A stretch of 64,000 nt of DNA from Bryobacterales bacterium (GTDB lineage: Bacteria > Acidobacteriota > Terriglobia > Bryobacterales > Bryobacteraceae): positions 45,322 through 109,321 of the forward strand of contig JADLDI010000145.1 in assembly GCA_020846745.1 (NCBI GenBank), given 5' to 3'. Shown piece after piece: positions 8,659-17,516 of this stretch; position 1 is the first letter of the stretch, and each line of letters starts with the position of its first letter. Below the pieces are notes generated by a model that was not told the origin of the DNA, searched no databases, and saw only the letters and a list, made by a program, of their open reading frames with translations. Both the position numbers and the translations under genes were made by a program.

Positions 8659-9453
8659 ATGGCCAAAACCATTGCCATAGCTAATCAAAAGGGTGGGGTG
8701 GGCAAGACCACCACTTCTATCAACCTCGCCGCCTCTTTGGCCGCAAATGACATACGTGTCTTACTCGTCGATACCGACCCCCAGGGCAATTCAACGACCG
8801 GCGTAGGTGTGCCGAAAACTGATCTCGGCACCACAATTTATGACGTGTTGGTGGGCGACGCACAAGCGGCCGACGCTATTCGCACCACCCAGATGCCTGG
8901 CCTCGACCTCCTGCCGGCCGATCAGAACCTCGTCGGCGCCAACGTCGAACTCGTGGGTTCCGACTTTCGGGAAACGCGACTGCGCGAAAAGCTCGCCGCG
9001 GTGAAGGACCAGTATCAGTTCATCCTGATCGATTGCCCGCCCGCGCTCGATTTTCTGACTCTTAATGCCTTGATGGCCTCCGACTCGGTGCTCATTCCAA
9101 TTCAGTGCGAGTTCTTTGCCCTAGAGGGCATCTCGCAGTTGATCGACACCATCGACCGTGTGAACGACTCCTTCAATCACCCCTTGAAGATTGAAGGCAT
9201 CCTGCTCACCATGTACGACGACCGTACCAACCTGACTCGCCAGGTTGAGAACGACCTTCGTGAGTTCTTCCAAAACGACGTTCTCAAAACCGTCATCCCC
9301 CGAAGCGTCCGCCTGGCAGAGGCCCCCAGTTACGGCAAACCGATTCTGCTCTACGACGTGCGCTCGCGCGGAGCCGAAAGCTACATCCGCCTGGCCAAGG
9401 AGATCCTAGCGAATGAACAAACCGCCAGACCCTCATCGCAAAGCGCTGGGTAG
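8659..9453 (+). CDS. parA: Chromosome partitioning ATPase ParA (Soj)
   Basis: ParA is a Walker-type ATPase that binds the nucleoid and moves ParB-parS complexes. From the ATG at 8659 the protein begins MAKTIAIANQKGGVGKTT, with the deviant Walker A at residues 11-18. DTDPQGNSTTG (A' motif) and LIDCPPALDFLTLNAL (Walker B) follow. 264 residues, normal for chromosomal ParA without an N-terminal HTH. An upstream in-frame ATG at 8494 lies inside rsmG and would read through the parS sites. The 3' end overlaps parB by 41 bases. Confidence 0.96.
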   Translation: MAKTIAIANQKGGVGKTTTSINLAASLAANDIRVLLVDTDPQGNSTTGVGVPKTDLGTTIYDVLVGDAQAADAIRTTQMPGLDLLPADQNLVGANVELVGSDFRETRLREKLAAVKDQYQFILIDCPPALDFLTLNALMASDSVLIPIQCEFFALEGISQLIDTIDRVNDSFNHPLKIEGILLTMYDDRTNLTRQVENDLREFFQNDVLKTVIPRSVRLAEAPSYGKPILLYDVRSRGAESYIRLAKEILANEQTARPSSQSAG

Positions 9454-10342
9454 GGGACTTTCGTCATTACTGCCGCCGCGGACCGGTACACCGGTACCCG
9501 CCACACCGGAAACCCCGCCCGTTTCGGCGGGGGCCGCACAGCAGATCCCTATCGACTCAATCGAACCCAATCCGCTGCAGCCCCGCTCCGTGTTCCAGGC
9601 CGAACGCCTGCGCGAACTCGCTGAGTCGATCAAAGCGAATGGCATCATCCAGCCGCTGATCGTACGCCGCAAAGGCGACCGCTATGAGTTGATCGCCGGT
9701 GAGCGCCGCTGGCGCGCCGCCCGATTGGCCGAACTCGCCACCGTGCCGGTAGTCGTACAGGAACTGGCGGACGAAAAGCTGCTTGAAGTTGCGCTGATCG
9801 AAAACGTCCAACGCGAAGATCTCAACCCGATCGAAGTCGCAGTCGCTTACGACCGGCTGGCGCGCGAGCACAACCTCTCGCACGAGGAAATTGGGAAACG
9901 AACCGGCAAGGACCGTGTCACCATCACCAACATGATCCGCCTGCTGCGCCTTCCCCCAGAGGTGCAGTTGCTGCTTGCCGAACATCGCCTTTCGATGGGG
10001 CACGCCCGGGCCCTGCTCGGGTTGCCCAATCAGGACTTGCAGCGCCAGGTGGCGGACCGCGCAGCGGCCGAAGGCCAGTCGGTGCGCCAGGTGGAACGCA
10101 CTGTCCAGAAGCTCACCGAACCCCGCGACCCGGAACTCGGAGACGAAGAACCGAAGGTCGAACCCAAGCTCGACCCGAACGTCAAAGCCGCCATCGAGAA
10201 TTTGGAAAGCACATTGGGCACGCGTGTACGGGTGATCCAGAAGCCGAGCGGCCGCGGCCGTATCGAAATCGACTTCTTCTCAGACGACGATCTCGACCGG
10301 ATCTATCAGATGATTGTGAAGGAAGAGACGGAAAGAAAGTAG
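9413..10342 (+). CDS. parB: Chromosome partitioning protein ParB (Spo0J)
   Basis: ParB binds parS, uses CTP to clamp and spread on DNA, and stimulates ParA. The protein begins with the conserved basic patch KALGRGLSSLLPPR. Its CTP-binding domain follows, with PNPLQPRSVF, IIQPLIVRR and GERRWRAARLAEL. VALIENVQREDLNPIE, an HTH (EEIGKRTGKDRVTITNMIRLLRLP) and a C-terminal dimerisation segment complete it. 309 residues. It is translated from within the parA 3' end, so the two genes are probably coupled. Confidence 0.96.
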   Translation: MNKPPDPHRKALGRGLSSLLPPRTGTPVPATPETPPVSAGAAQQIPIDSIEPNPLQPRSVFQAERLRELAESIKANGIIQPLIVRRKGDRYELIAGERRWRAARLAELATVPVVVQELADEKLLEVALIENVQREDLNPIEVAVAYDRLAREHNLSHEEIGKRTGKDRVTITNMIRLLRLPPEVQLLLAEHRLSMGHARALLGLPNQDLQRQVADRAAAEGQSVRQVERTVQKLTEPRDPELGDEEPKVEPKLDPNVKAAIENLESTLGTRVRVIQKPSGRGRIEIDFFSDDDLDRIYQMIVKEETERK

Positions 10343-10353
10343 TTGGTTGGATT

Positions 10354-10430
10354 TGGTGCCGGCGGTAGGACTCGAACCTACGACCTACGGATTATGAGAC
10401 CGTCGCTCTAACCACCTGAGCTACGCCGGC
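10354..10430 (-). tRNA. tRNA-Met (anticodon CAT, elongator-type)
   Basis: A 77-nt cloverleaf on the minus strand with acceptor GCCGGCG/CGCCGGC, D arm GCTC/GAGC, anticodon loop CTCATAA (CAU), and T arm GTAGG/CCTAC around TTCGAGT. Discriminator A is followed by an encoded CCA. The paired G1-C72 argues against initiator tRNA. The anticodon stem has a U31-U39 mismatch. A lysidine-modified tRNA-Ile(CAU) cannot be excluded from sequence alone. Confidence 0.93.
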
Positions 10431-10509
10431 AAAGTGCGTGAGCTAACTTTCAGGCTAAGGCGTCAACCCCGACGGTGTCAAATTTGCGATAAGTGGCTCC
10501 CAATACCTA

Positions 10510-10538
10510 TTGACAAGTGTAAGACGCAAGAGCATACT
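10510..10538 (+). promoter_or_regulatory. Sigma-70 type promoter in front of candidate ncRNA
   Basis: A consensus -35 (TTGACA, 10510-10515) is separated by exactly 17 bp from a -10 CATACT (10533-10538). Transcription would start at about 10543-10546, at the base of the first hairpin of the structured region. No start codon with a ribosome site follows for over 400 bases. Confidence 0.7.
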
Positions 10539-10541
10539 GAG

Positions 10542-10902
10542 CGTGGGACTGGATAGCAGCAGTTCCCGCGGGCAAAGCTGGTAAAAACAGCCGAGTCCGG
10601 CGGTAGCGAGTCATCGTCGTTCCATATTGTGGGGCAGCTACCGGTGAGTGCAGAGATCAGGCCGCTAAGCGGGCCTCTGCGAGCAATCGCGCGAAGCGGT
10701 GATAGAGCCTCCCCCGTGTGGGATCGTTGATCCCCCGGGCCAGCGACGCAAAGCCGCACACCGTTTCAGGGCCCTCCTCGGGTGAAAACCCGAGTGACCC
10801 GAGACTACTTGTGGTCTGATCGACAGCGCGCCTCAGCGTTCTGTGCGGATTGTCCGCACTCGAGGCCGCCACTGTCACACCGGCTACCGGCGGTTGCCCC
10901 AC
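10542..10902 (+). ncRNA. Candidate structured non-coding RNA, unrecognised
   Basis: This gene-free stretch folds by eye into many strong helices. A 10-bp hairpin with one bulge spans 10542-10570. A long-range closing helix pairs 10629-10636 (GTGGGGCA) with 10895-10902 (TGCCCCAC), extended by 10641-10646 with 10878-10883. Inside lie GCAGAG/CTCTGC (10650-10655/10675-10680) capped by CCGC-TAA-GCGG, GGGATC-GTT-GATCCC (10720-10734), CTCGGGT-GAAA-ACCCGAG (10777-10794) and GTGCGGA-TTG-TCCGCAC (10843-10859). The GAAA loop reads as a GNRA tetraloop only on the plus strand, and the promoter is also plus. CCTTTT (10906-10911) could mark the end. I could not match it to RNase P RNA, tmRNA, SRP or 6S RNA. 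Confidence 0.6.
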
Positions 10903-10973
10903 ATTCCTTTTAGCGCTAGCCGCTCGCTGGGCCTGCCCTTCTTGCCGCCCGCCTTTTCCATGACACATCCCGA

Positions 10974-12317
10974 ATGGTAGATTTGCAGATAGTGCCGGAT
11001 GCCGTCGCGGAGTTTCGCGGGATCTCCAAAAGCTACCCTATTTATCGCAAACCGGTAGATCGCCTGCGGGAACTCCTCACCTTTAACCGATTTTCGTTCC
11101 ACCAGGACTTCTGGGCCCTGCGCGACATCACCTTCGACGTCCGCCGCGGCGAGACATTCTGCATTATTGGCGAGAACGGGTCCGGCAAAAGCACCCTTCT
11201 GCAAATCCTGGCCGGGATTCTGGCCCCCACCTCCGGCGACCTCAACGTGAAGGGCCGTGTCGCCGCACTGCTCGAACTGGGCTCCGGCTTTAACCCGGAA
11301 TTCTCGGGCCGCGACAACGTCTATCTCAACGCATCCATCCTGGGCCTGAGCCGCCGCGAAATCGACGCACGGTATCCGTCTATTGAGCAATTCGCGGAAA
11401 TCGGCAGTTTTATTGACCAGCCGGTGAAAACCTACTCGTCCGGCATGGCTGTTCGCCTTGCCTTCGCCGTGGCGATTCACGTCGACCCCGAAATCCTGCT
11501 GGTAGACGAAGCGCTTGCCGTCGGCGACATCTATTTCCGCCAGCGCTGCATGCGCAAGGTCCACGAACTGCGGTCGCAAGGCGTCACCATCGTGTTCGTG
11601 TCGCACTCCATGGGCGATGTGAAAGCCATCGGCGACCGCACAATGTGGCTCGACCGCGGCCAAGTCTGCGAACTCGGCGTCACGGATCAGGTTGTAACGA
11701 AATATCTCGGCGCAATGGCCGAGAAAGACACGTCGTACCTGGAATTAAAAGAGCCGGTCCGCCGCACCGTCGAATCGGTGTCCAACCAAGCCCCGGAAAT
11801 CGTCAGCACCATTCCGAATGTCGACCATCGCCACGGCGACGGCCGCGCCGAAGTGATCGGCGTCGCGATCCTCAACGAAGACGGGCACCGCCAGCCGTAC
11901 CTGCAATCGGACTCACGCGTCATCGTGCGCATCTCGGTCCGCGCGAAAGATCGAATTGCGAACCCGAATGTCGGTTTCATGATGCGCAACCATCTCGGTG
12001 TCGACTTCGCGGGCACCAACACCTTGCGGGAAGGCATCGAACTCGCGCCGATGATCCCCGGCGACACCACCACAGTCGACTTCCACGTCGACATTCCGAC
12101 TCTATATCCGGCACATTTTTCCTTTTCGCCCGCCATCGCCGACGGAAACCTGCATCATTACAAAATGTGCGATTGGATCGACAACGCCATCACGCTCCAG
12201 ATGGGCGCGCCTGACCAGCCCATCTACGGCTATATCCACCTGCCGTGCCGCGTTGAGGTGAACGCACGTCTCCACCGTACGGAAGACCAACCCGCGGAGG
12301 CCAAACGTCTTGGCTGA
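10974..12317 (+). CDS. ABC transporter ATP-binding protein, Wzt type (polysaccharide export)
   Basis: The ATPase subunit of an ABC-2 exporter for O-antigen or other surface polysaccharide. Walker A GENGSGKST is at residues 67-75, the signature SSGMAVRLAFA at about 155-165, and Walker B ILLVDEALAVGD at 174-185. The roughly 200-residue extension after residue 245 (VRISVRAKDRIANPNVGFMM, GIELAPMIPGDTTTVDF) is a Wzt C-terminal carbohydrate-recognition beta-sandwich, which selects the capped glycan. The partner permease Wzm is not in this window. The 3' end overlaps the next gene by 8 bases. Confidence 0.9.
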   Translation: MVDLQIVPDAVAEFRGISKSYPIYRKPVDRLRELLTFNRFSFHQDFWALRDITFDVRRGETFCIIGENGSGKSTLLQILAGILAPTSGDLNVKGRVAALLELGSGFNPEFSGRDNVYLNASILGLSRREIDARYPSIEQFAEIGSFIDQPVKTYSSGMAVRLAFAVAIHVDPEILLVDEALAVGDIYFRQRCMRKVHELRSQGVTIVFVSHSMGDVKAIGDRTMWLDRGQVCELGVTDQVVTKYLGAMAEKDTSYLELKEPVRRTVESVSNQAPEIVSTIPNVDHRHGDGRAEVIGVAILNEDGHRQPYLQSDSRVIVRISVRAKDRIANPNVGFMMRNHLGVDFAGTNTLREGIELAPMIPGDTTTVDFHVDIPTLYPAHFSFSPAIADGNLHHYKMCDWIDNAITLQMGAPDQPIYGYIHLPCRVEVNARLHRTEDQPAEAKRLG

Positions 12318-13560
12318 ATTCACCGGCGAACGCGTCGTTCCCAATCAGGTAGACTCCGACCTTTGGAACGAACACTGGAGCCGCTACCTGTTTGCCTCGC
12401 GCCTCGCCCGGCAAAAGCGCGTCCTCGACATCGCCTGCGGCACCGGCTACGGCACTGCTGAACTTGCCCATTCCGCCGCGCAGGTGATCGGCGTCGACGT
12501 CGCCACTGAAGCGGTCGCCTATGCCGCCACTCAATACGCCCGCTTCAACACGCGCTTTGTCCAGGCGACGGGAACCGCGCTTCCCTTCCCGGACGCGTCA
12601 TTCGACCTGATCACGGCGTTCGAAGTCATCGAACACCTTACCGATTGGCAGAAGCTGCTCGCAGAAGTGCGCCGGTTACTCCGCCCCTCCGGCCAGTTCA
12701 TCGTCTCCACGCCCAACAAGCTCTACTACGCCGAAACCCGCGAAAAAGCCGGACCCAATCCGTTCCACACCCACGAATTCACGTTCGAAGAATTCAACCA
12801 GGCTTTGCAGGATGTCTTCCCCTCTGTCTCGATGTTCCTGCAGAACCACTCGGACGCGATGGTGTTCCAACCGGTCGGTGGTCAGCAAGTGGCAGAGACC
12901 AGGCTCGACACCGGCCGGCCGAAACCTGAAGAAGCGCATTTCTTCATGGCCGTGTGCGCCCTCGGCCGGCAGATGGGCGCGCCCACGTTCATTTTCCTGC
13001 CCACCACCGCCAACGTCCTGCGCGAGCGCGAAGTCCACATCGCCCGGCTCGAAAGCGAGGTGGCCGCAAAAACTCAGTGGCTCGAAAAACTCAAAACCGA
13101 ACACGCGGTCTTGGTGGATCAGTTCCGTGCCCAAACCCGCGAACTCGAACAGAAAAATGAGTGGGCCGCGCGCCTCAATCAGGAACTCGCAAACTCCGCC
13201 GCCCGCGTTGCGGAATTGCAAGACGAACTTGCCCGCGAACAACAAGCCGGCCGCGAACTCGCCACAGCTTACGAATCGAAGGTGGCGGAACTCGAAGCCG
13301 ATGTACAGGTGAAGGCGCAGTGGGCCATCGATACCGAAGCGCGGCTCTCTGCGGAACTCAAGGCCAAGTGCGACGAACTCGCCGCCTGCGTTAAACTCCT
13401 CGAGGACGCGGAATCGACCCTCGAAGAACGCACCAGATGGGCCTTGAAGCTCGACAAGGAACGCGAAGAGCTGACCGGCCAGCTCAGTTCCGTCCAAGCT
13501 TCGCGCTGGTATCGTCTGGGCCGCAGCATCGGTTTGGGTCCGCAGGTTCAGGTATCGTAA
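12310..13560 (+). CDS. Class I SAM methyltransferase with C-terminal coiled coil
   Basis: A 416-residue protein with a methyltransferase type 11 domain in the first 230 residues: motif I VLDIACGTGYGTA at 38-50, then LPFPDASFDLITAFEVIEHL and LLRPSGQFIVSTPN. From about residue 230 to 395 it is a Glu/Leu/Ala-rich heptad region (repeated ARLxxELA-like segments), predicted coiled coil. Such fusions occur in O-antigen clusters, where a methyltransferase caps the glycan and a coiled coil acts as a molecular ruler (as in WbdD); a similar role here is an inference. The start is a TTG overlapping the upstream stop. Confidence 0.8.
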   Translation: MAEFTGERVVPNQVDSDLWNEHWSRYLFASRLARQKRVLDIACGTGYGTAELAHSAAQVIGVDVATEAVAYAATQYARFNTRFVQATGTALPFPDASFDLITAFEVIEHLTDWQKLLAEVRRLLRPSGQFIVSTPNKLYYAETREKAGPNPFHTHEFTFEEFNQALQDVFPSVSMFLQNHSDAMVFQPVGGQQVAETRLDTGRPKPEEAHFFMAVCALGRQMGAPTFIFLPTTANVLREREVHIARLESEVAAKTQWLEKLKTEHAVLVDQFRAQTRELEQKNEWAARLNQELANSAARVAELQDELAREQQAGRELATAYESKVAELEADVQVKAQWAIDTEARLSAELKAKCDELAACVKLLEDAESTLEERTRWALKLDKEREELTGQLSSVQASRWYRLGRSIGLGPQVQVS

Positions 13561-15897
13561 ATGGCCACGCTCGGGCGCTTCGCGAAAGCGCTGCCTCTGC
13601 TGCTCGTCTCGCCGGTCGTCATCGTAATTTCGCTACTAGCTCTTCTGTTGACCGATCTTGTCTGGAAGGTCTTCGGCCGTCGCCGCCTACCCGTTGATTC
13701 AAGACCCCGCAACACTTCCGCATCGGTCGTCATCCCCAACTGGAACGGTCGCGACCTGCTGGAGAAATACCTCCCGTCTGTGGAACTCGCGCTCGCCGGC
13801 AATCCGAATAACGAAGTGATCGTCGTCGATAACGGCTCTACCGACGGCAGTGCCGGCTATGTCCGTCAGCACCATCCAAACGTCCGCTTATTAGCCTTGC
13901 CGAAAAACCTCGGCTTCGGCGGCGGCTCCAACGCCGGCTTCGCGGAAGCCAAAAACGACATCGTTGTCCTATTGAACAGCGACATGCGCGTTCGCGAAGA
14001 CTTCCTCGCGCCGCTCCTCGAAGGCTTTTCCGACGAAAAAGTATTCGCCGTCTCCTGCCAGATCTTCTTCTCCGACCCCAACAAGGTCCGCGAAGAAACC
14101 GGACTCACCCAGGCCTGGTGGGAAAACGGCGGAGTCCGCGTCCGCCATCGTGACGACCCCAACATCCAGCAGCTCTACCCCTGCTTCTACGGCGGTGGCG
14201 GGTCGTGCGCGTTCGATCGCCGCAAATTCCTCGAACTCGGCGGGTTCGACCATCTGCTCAAACCTTTTTACCTCGAAGACACCGACCTCGGCTTCCTCGC
14301 CTGGAAGCGCGGCTGGAAAGTTCTGTACCAACCCGCAAGCGTCGTCTATCACGAGCATCGCGGCACCATCGGCAAAACGTTCACCCGCGCCTACATCGAA
14401 TCGATTATCCACAAAAACTTCCTGCTGTTCCTTTGGAAGAACATCCACGAGCCTTGGCGCCTGATCTCCCACTTCGGCTTCCTGCTACCCGCCGCCATGG
14501 TCTCGCTCCTGTTCGGCGAATCGATGGAGCGGACGAATCTGATCGCGATCGCCAAAGCCTTCCTGCAACTGCCCGGCGCCATGGCCGCCCGCTGGCGAGC
14601 ACGGTCGCTTGGGGTCGTCAGCGATACCGAAGCGTTCCGCCGTCCCATGGGCGGGTACTTTCACGACCGGTTCCGCACGCTGCCCGCGCGGCCCGGTCGC
14701 CTGCGCGTCCTCTTCATCTCGCCCTACCCTATCTGCCCGCCCGTCCACGGCGGCGCGGTATTCATGTCGCAGACCTGTACCGAACTCACCCGGTCCACTG
14801 ATCTGCACCTGATCGTTCTCGTGGACGAACCCAAAGAGATCCCGCCGCATAAAGAATTGGCCGATCGATGCGGCTCCGCGCACTACCTCGTACGCCTGGA
14901 AGGACAAACCAGAAGTTTCGGGTCCGTTTTACCGCACGCCCTGCACGAATATGCCAATGGCGACCTCGAATGGCTGATCCACCGCCAAATCTACCTGCAG
15001 CAAATCGATGTCGTCCAGTACGAGTACCTGCCCATGGCGCAGTACCGTGGCGAATATCGTCAAATCGCCCAGTTCCTGTTCGAGCACGACCTGTACTTTC
15101 AGTCCATCGGCCGCCAGCTCGACCACATGCGCGGCGCCGTCAAACGCCTCGCCGCGCGCTACGAGTACTTGCGGGCGTTGCGATACGAACTCGAAACCAT
15201 TCCACTGTTCGACGCGACGCAGCTCTGCAGTTCGGCCAACCGCGACTTCCTGCTCCAGTTCGCCCCCGAACTCGCGGCGAAAACCGCACACCGGTTGCGC
15301 GCCGGCATTACGGCTTCCAATTACAATTTTCAGCCCGCCGGCCGGACCCCCAACACCATGCTCTTCCTCGGCAGCTTCCGCCACGCCCCGAACACCGAGG
15401 CGCTTAACTGGTTCGTCCAACAATCGCTCCAGCACGTGCTGGCCGAGTGTCCCGACGCGAGGCTGATCGTCATCGGGTCCGACCCGCCGCCGCGCTACTC
15501 GCTCCCAGACTTTGGCGACGCCATCGAGCTTCGCGGCTATGTCGACGACATTCAGGCGCCCCTCACCGAGTGCGCGGTCTTTGTCTGCCCGATTCTCAGT
15601 GGGTCCGGCGTGCGCGTCAAACTCCTCGAATCGTTTGCCTCCGGCATTCCGGTGGTCTCCACCCGCATCGGCGCCGAGGGCCTCGCCTCGAAAGATGGCG
15701 AAATCTGCCGCCTCGCCGACGATCCGCGGGAGTTTGCCCGCGCCATCCTCGACCTGTTCGCCAATCCCGGCGAAGCCGAAGCCATGGCCCGCCGCGCCCG
15801 GGCGGAGGTAGAACGTAACTGGGACATGCCTGTCTTGACGCAGGCGCTGGTAAAAGAGTACAGCAGGATAGTAGCGTCGAAACGCCGAACATCATGA
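13561..15897 (+). CDS. Membrane-anchored GT2-GT4 fusion glycosyltransferase
   Basis: A 778-residue, two-enzyme protein. An N-terminal transmembrane helix lies at about 12-32. A family 2 glycosyltransferase domain (GT-A) follows, with SVVIPNWNGRDLL, VVDNGSTDGS and the DxD-like VLLNSDMRV at about residue 140. From about residue 380 a second, GT-B type domain begins (RLRVLFISPYPICPPVHGGA). Its C-terminal part has the GT4-like FLGSFRHAPNTEALNWF and SGSGVRVKLLESFASGIPVVST. The gene starts directly after the preceding TAA and its stop overlaps the next start as ATGA, so it sits in one polysaccharide operon. The sugars transferred are unknown. Confidence 0.85.
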   Translation: MATLGRFAKALPLLLVSPVVIVISLLALLLTDLVWKVFGRRRLPVDSRPRNTSASVVIPNWNGRDLLEKYLPSVELALAGNPNNEVIVVDNGSTDGSAGYVRQHHPNVRLLALPKNLGFGGGSNAGFAEAKNDIVVLLNSDMRVREDFLAPLLEGFSDEKVFAVSCQIFFSDPNKVREETGLTQAWWENGGVRVRHRDDPNIQQLYPCFYGGGGSCAFDRRKFLELGGFDHLLKPFYLEDTDLGFLAWKRGWKVLYQPASVVYHEHRGTIGKTFTRAYIESIIHKNFLLFLWKNIHEPWRLISHFGFLLPAAMVSLLFGESMERTNLIAIAKAFLQLPGAMAARWRARSLGVVSDTEAFRRPMGGYFHDRFRTLPARPGRLRVLFISPYPICPPVHGGAVFMSQTCTELTRSTDLHLIVLVDEPKEIPPHKELADRCGSAHYLVRLEGQTRSFGSVLPHALHEYANGDLEWLIHRQIYLQQIDVVQYEYLPMAQYRGEYRQIAQFLFEHDLYFQSIGRQLDHMRGAVKRLAARYEYLRALRYELETIPLFDATQLCSSANRDFLLQFAPELAAKTAHRLRAGITASNYNFQPAGRTPNTMLFLGSFRHAPNTEALNWFVQQSLQHVLAECPDARLIVIGSDPPPRYSLPDFGDAIELRGYVDDIQAPLTECAVFVCPILSGSGVRVKLLESFASGIPVVSTRIGAEGLASKDGEICRLADDPREFARAILDLFANPGEAEAMARRARAEVERNWDMPVLTQALVKEYSRIVASKRRTS

Positions 15898-16370
15898 CGG
15901 GCATCCAACTCATCACTCGCGACCTCATCGCCGAAGTAACCCACAAAGCCGGCGATTCCCCGCGCCGCCGGATGAACCACAACTTCCACAGCGGACCCGA
16001 CGATAATCCCCACAGGATGCTCAACGTCCTGCTCCGCGGCACCTACGTTCCGCCTCACCGGCATCTCAACCCCGACAAGTCCGAGGCATTTTTGGTGCTG
16101 GAAGGCGCGGCCAAGGTCATCTGCTTCGACGATGCCGGCAACCCCACCGCAGTGCATCGGCTCACCGCGCCGTCCGCCTCTCCCGTTTGGGGCATCGACC
16201 TGGCGGCGGGCATCTGGCACACCATTCTGGCCGAATCCGATGTAGCGGTCTGCTACGAAGTGAAACCCGGACCTTGGCAGCCCTCCACCGACAAAGACTT
16301 CGCAGCGTGGGCGCCGAGGGAAAATCAGCCCGGCTGGCAGCAATATCTTACCTACCTCGAAGGACTCTAA
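15894..16370 (+). CDS. WbuC-family cupin metalloprotein
   Basis: A 158-residue cupin-fold protein. The first cupin motif VPPHRHLNPDKSEAFLVLEG carries the metal-binding histidines and glutamate, and the second contains GIWHTI. ARENQPGWQQYL-like endings are typical of WbuC proteins, which are common in O-antigen and capsule clusters; their reaction is not settled. The start overlaps the preceding glycosyltransferase stop (ATGA), supporting operon membership. Confidence 0.82.
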   Translation: MTGIQLITRDLIAEVTHKAGDSPRRRMNHNFHSGPDDNPHRMLNVLLRGTYVPPHRHLNPDKSEAFLVLEGAAKVICFDDAGNPTAVHRLTAPSASPVWGIDLAAGIWHTILAESDVAVCYEVKPGPWQPSTDKDFAAWAPRENQPGWQQYLTYLEGL

Positions 16371-16376
16371 CGCGTC

Positions 16377-17516
16377 ATGCGCCTGCTCCTCTTTCTCTTG
16401 CTGGTCCCCCTGCTCGCCGCCCAATCGCTCACCATCACCCAGGAGAAGGTCTACAACCGACCCGCCTGGGTCCTCTCAAACGGCGTCATCCGCGTCGCCC
16501 TCCTTTCCGGCGGCGGCCACATCGCCGAGGTCCGCTACGTCTCGGGCGACCCCAGGAAAGACGTCAACCCGATGCGGGTGCCGCATTATCCGACTATCGA
16601 CCCGGATACTTTTGTCGATTCGAAGCACGCTGCCATCTACGGGTCCGACCCGCACCGCTGGCTTTCGTCCGGTTACATGGGCCATCTCCTGTGTTTTCCG
16701 TTTTACGGGCCCCCTTCCTCCAAAGCTGAAATCGCGGCCGGGCTAGGCAACCACGGCGAAGCGCCCATTGTCCGGTGGAAGGAATTGAGCCGCAACATCA
16801 GTACTACCGAAGTAACGTTTCGATACGGATCGAATTTATTGAAAACTCAATACTCCGTCGAACGCACCATCCGCCTCCCCAAAGGCGGGTCCTACTTCAC
16901 CGTCGAAGAGACTATTCGAAACGAAGCCAATTTCGACCGCCCCTTCCAGTGGATGCAGCACGCCACCTTCGGCCAACCCTTCGTCGAACCCGGCAAAACC
17001 ATCCTCGACGCTTCCGCTACCCGCGGCTTGACCGCCAACACCGAGTTCACCTGGCCCATCCGCACAGACCCAGACGGCACGCCGGTGGACCTCCGCCCCA
17101 TGCAGCCCAAGCCAAACTCCGGAAGCTACTCGGCGCTGCTAATGGACGCGTCGCGCCAGACCCAGTTCTTCACCCTCTACCACCCGGATTACAAAGTCCT
17201 GATCGGCTACACCTTCCCTACCGCGACCAACCCGTGGCTGGCCGATTGGCAAGAGAATAAGCGCAACACCTCGCCTCCGTGGAACGGCCAGGTGGTCGCC
17301 CGCGGCCTCGAGTTCGGCAACTCCCCGTTCGCCGAAGGCCTCCGCAAAGCCATCGACCGCGGCTCCCTCTTCGGCGTTCCCGCCTACGAATGGATCGGCG
17401 CTCACGAAAAACGGACCACCCGGTTCACCGTTTTCCTCGCCGAAATCCCGCCCGGCTACAAAGGTACACGCGACGTAACCGTCGAGAGCGGCGAACCACG
17501 ACTGGTATCCAAATGA
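16377..17516 (+). CDS. Exported protein of unknown function, possible carbohydrate-binding fold
   Basis: A 379-residue protein with a clear signal peptide (MRLLLFLLLVPLLAAQS). The body is rich in beta-type segments and aromatic residues (NRPAWVLSNGVIRVALLSGGG, RTIRLPKGGSYFTVEETI, FQWMQHATFGQPFVEPG). The pattern, with His in the middle of a strand-rich domain, recalls galactose-mutarotase-like supersandwich proteins. That is only an impression and I do not assign an enzyme. It starts 6 bases after the cupin gene and its stop overlaps the next start, so it travels with the polysaccharide genes. Confidence 0.7.
   Translation: MRLLLFLLLVPLLAAQSLTITQEKVYNRPAWVLSNGVIRVALLSGGGHIAEVRYVSGDPRKDVNPMRVPHYPTIDPDTFVDSKHAAIYGSDPHRWLSSGYMGHLLCFPFYGPPSSKAEIAAGLGNHGEAPIVRWKELSRNISTTEVTFRYGSNLLKTQYSVERTIRLPKGGSYFTVEETIRNEANFDRPFQWMQHATFGQPFVEPGKTILDASATRGLTANTEFTWPIRTDPDGTPVDLRPMQPKPNSGSYSALLMDASRQTQFFTLYHPDYKVLIGYTFPTATNPWLADWQENKRNTSPPWNGQVVARGLEFGNSPFAEGLRKAIDRGSLFGVPAYEWIGAHEKRTTRFTVFLAEIPPGYKGTRDVTVESGEPRLVSK

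Noticed and set aside
10441..10509. Terminator or riboswitch directly after tRNA-Met
   Set aside because: No stem with T-run and no known aptamer pattern; it seems to be plain upstream sequence of the promoter at 10510.
10542..10902. RNase P RNA, tmRNA, SRP RNA or 6S RNA
   Set aside because: The hallmark sequences (GAGGAAAGUC for RNase P, a tRNA-like TUCGA arm for tmRNA, GGAA/AGCAGC loop for SRP) were looked for on both strands and not found.
10657..10968. 103-codon minus-strand frame across the structured region
   Set aside because: Its sequence follows the hairpins (low-complexity Arg/Ala/Gly), has no ribosome site and no recognisable domain; the RNA explanation is better.
12676..13497. 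273-codon minus-strand frame rich in Phe/Glu/Leu
   Set aside because: Exact mirror of the coiled-coil region; repetitive codons on one strand produce a long frame on the other.
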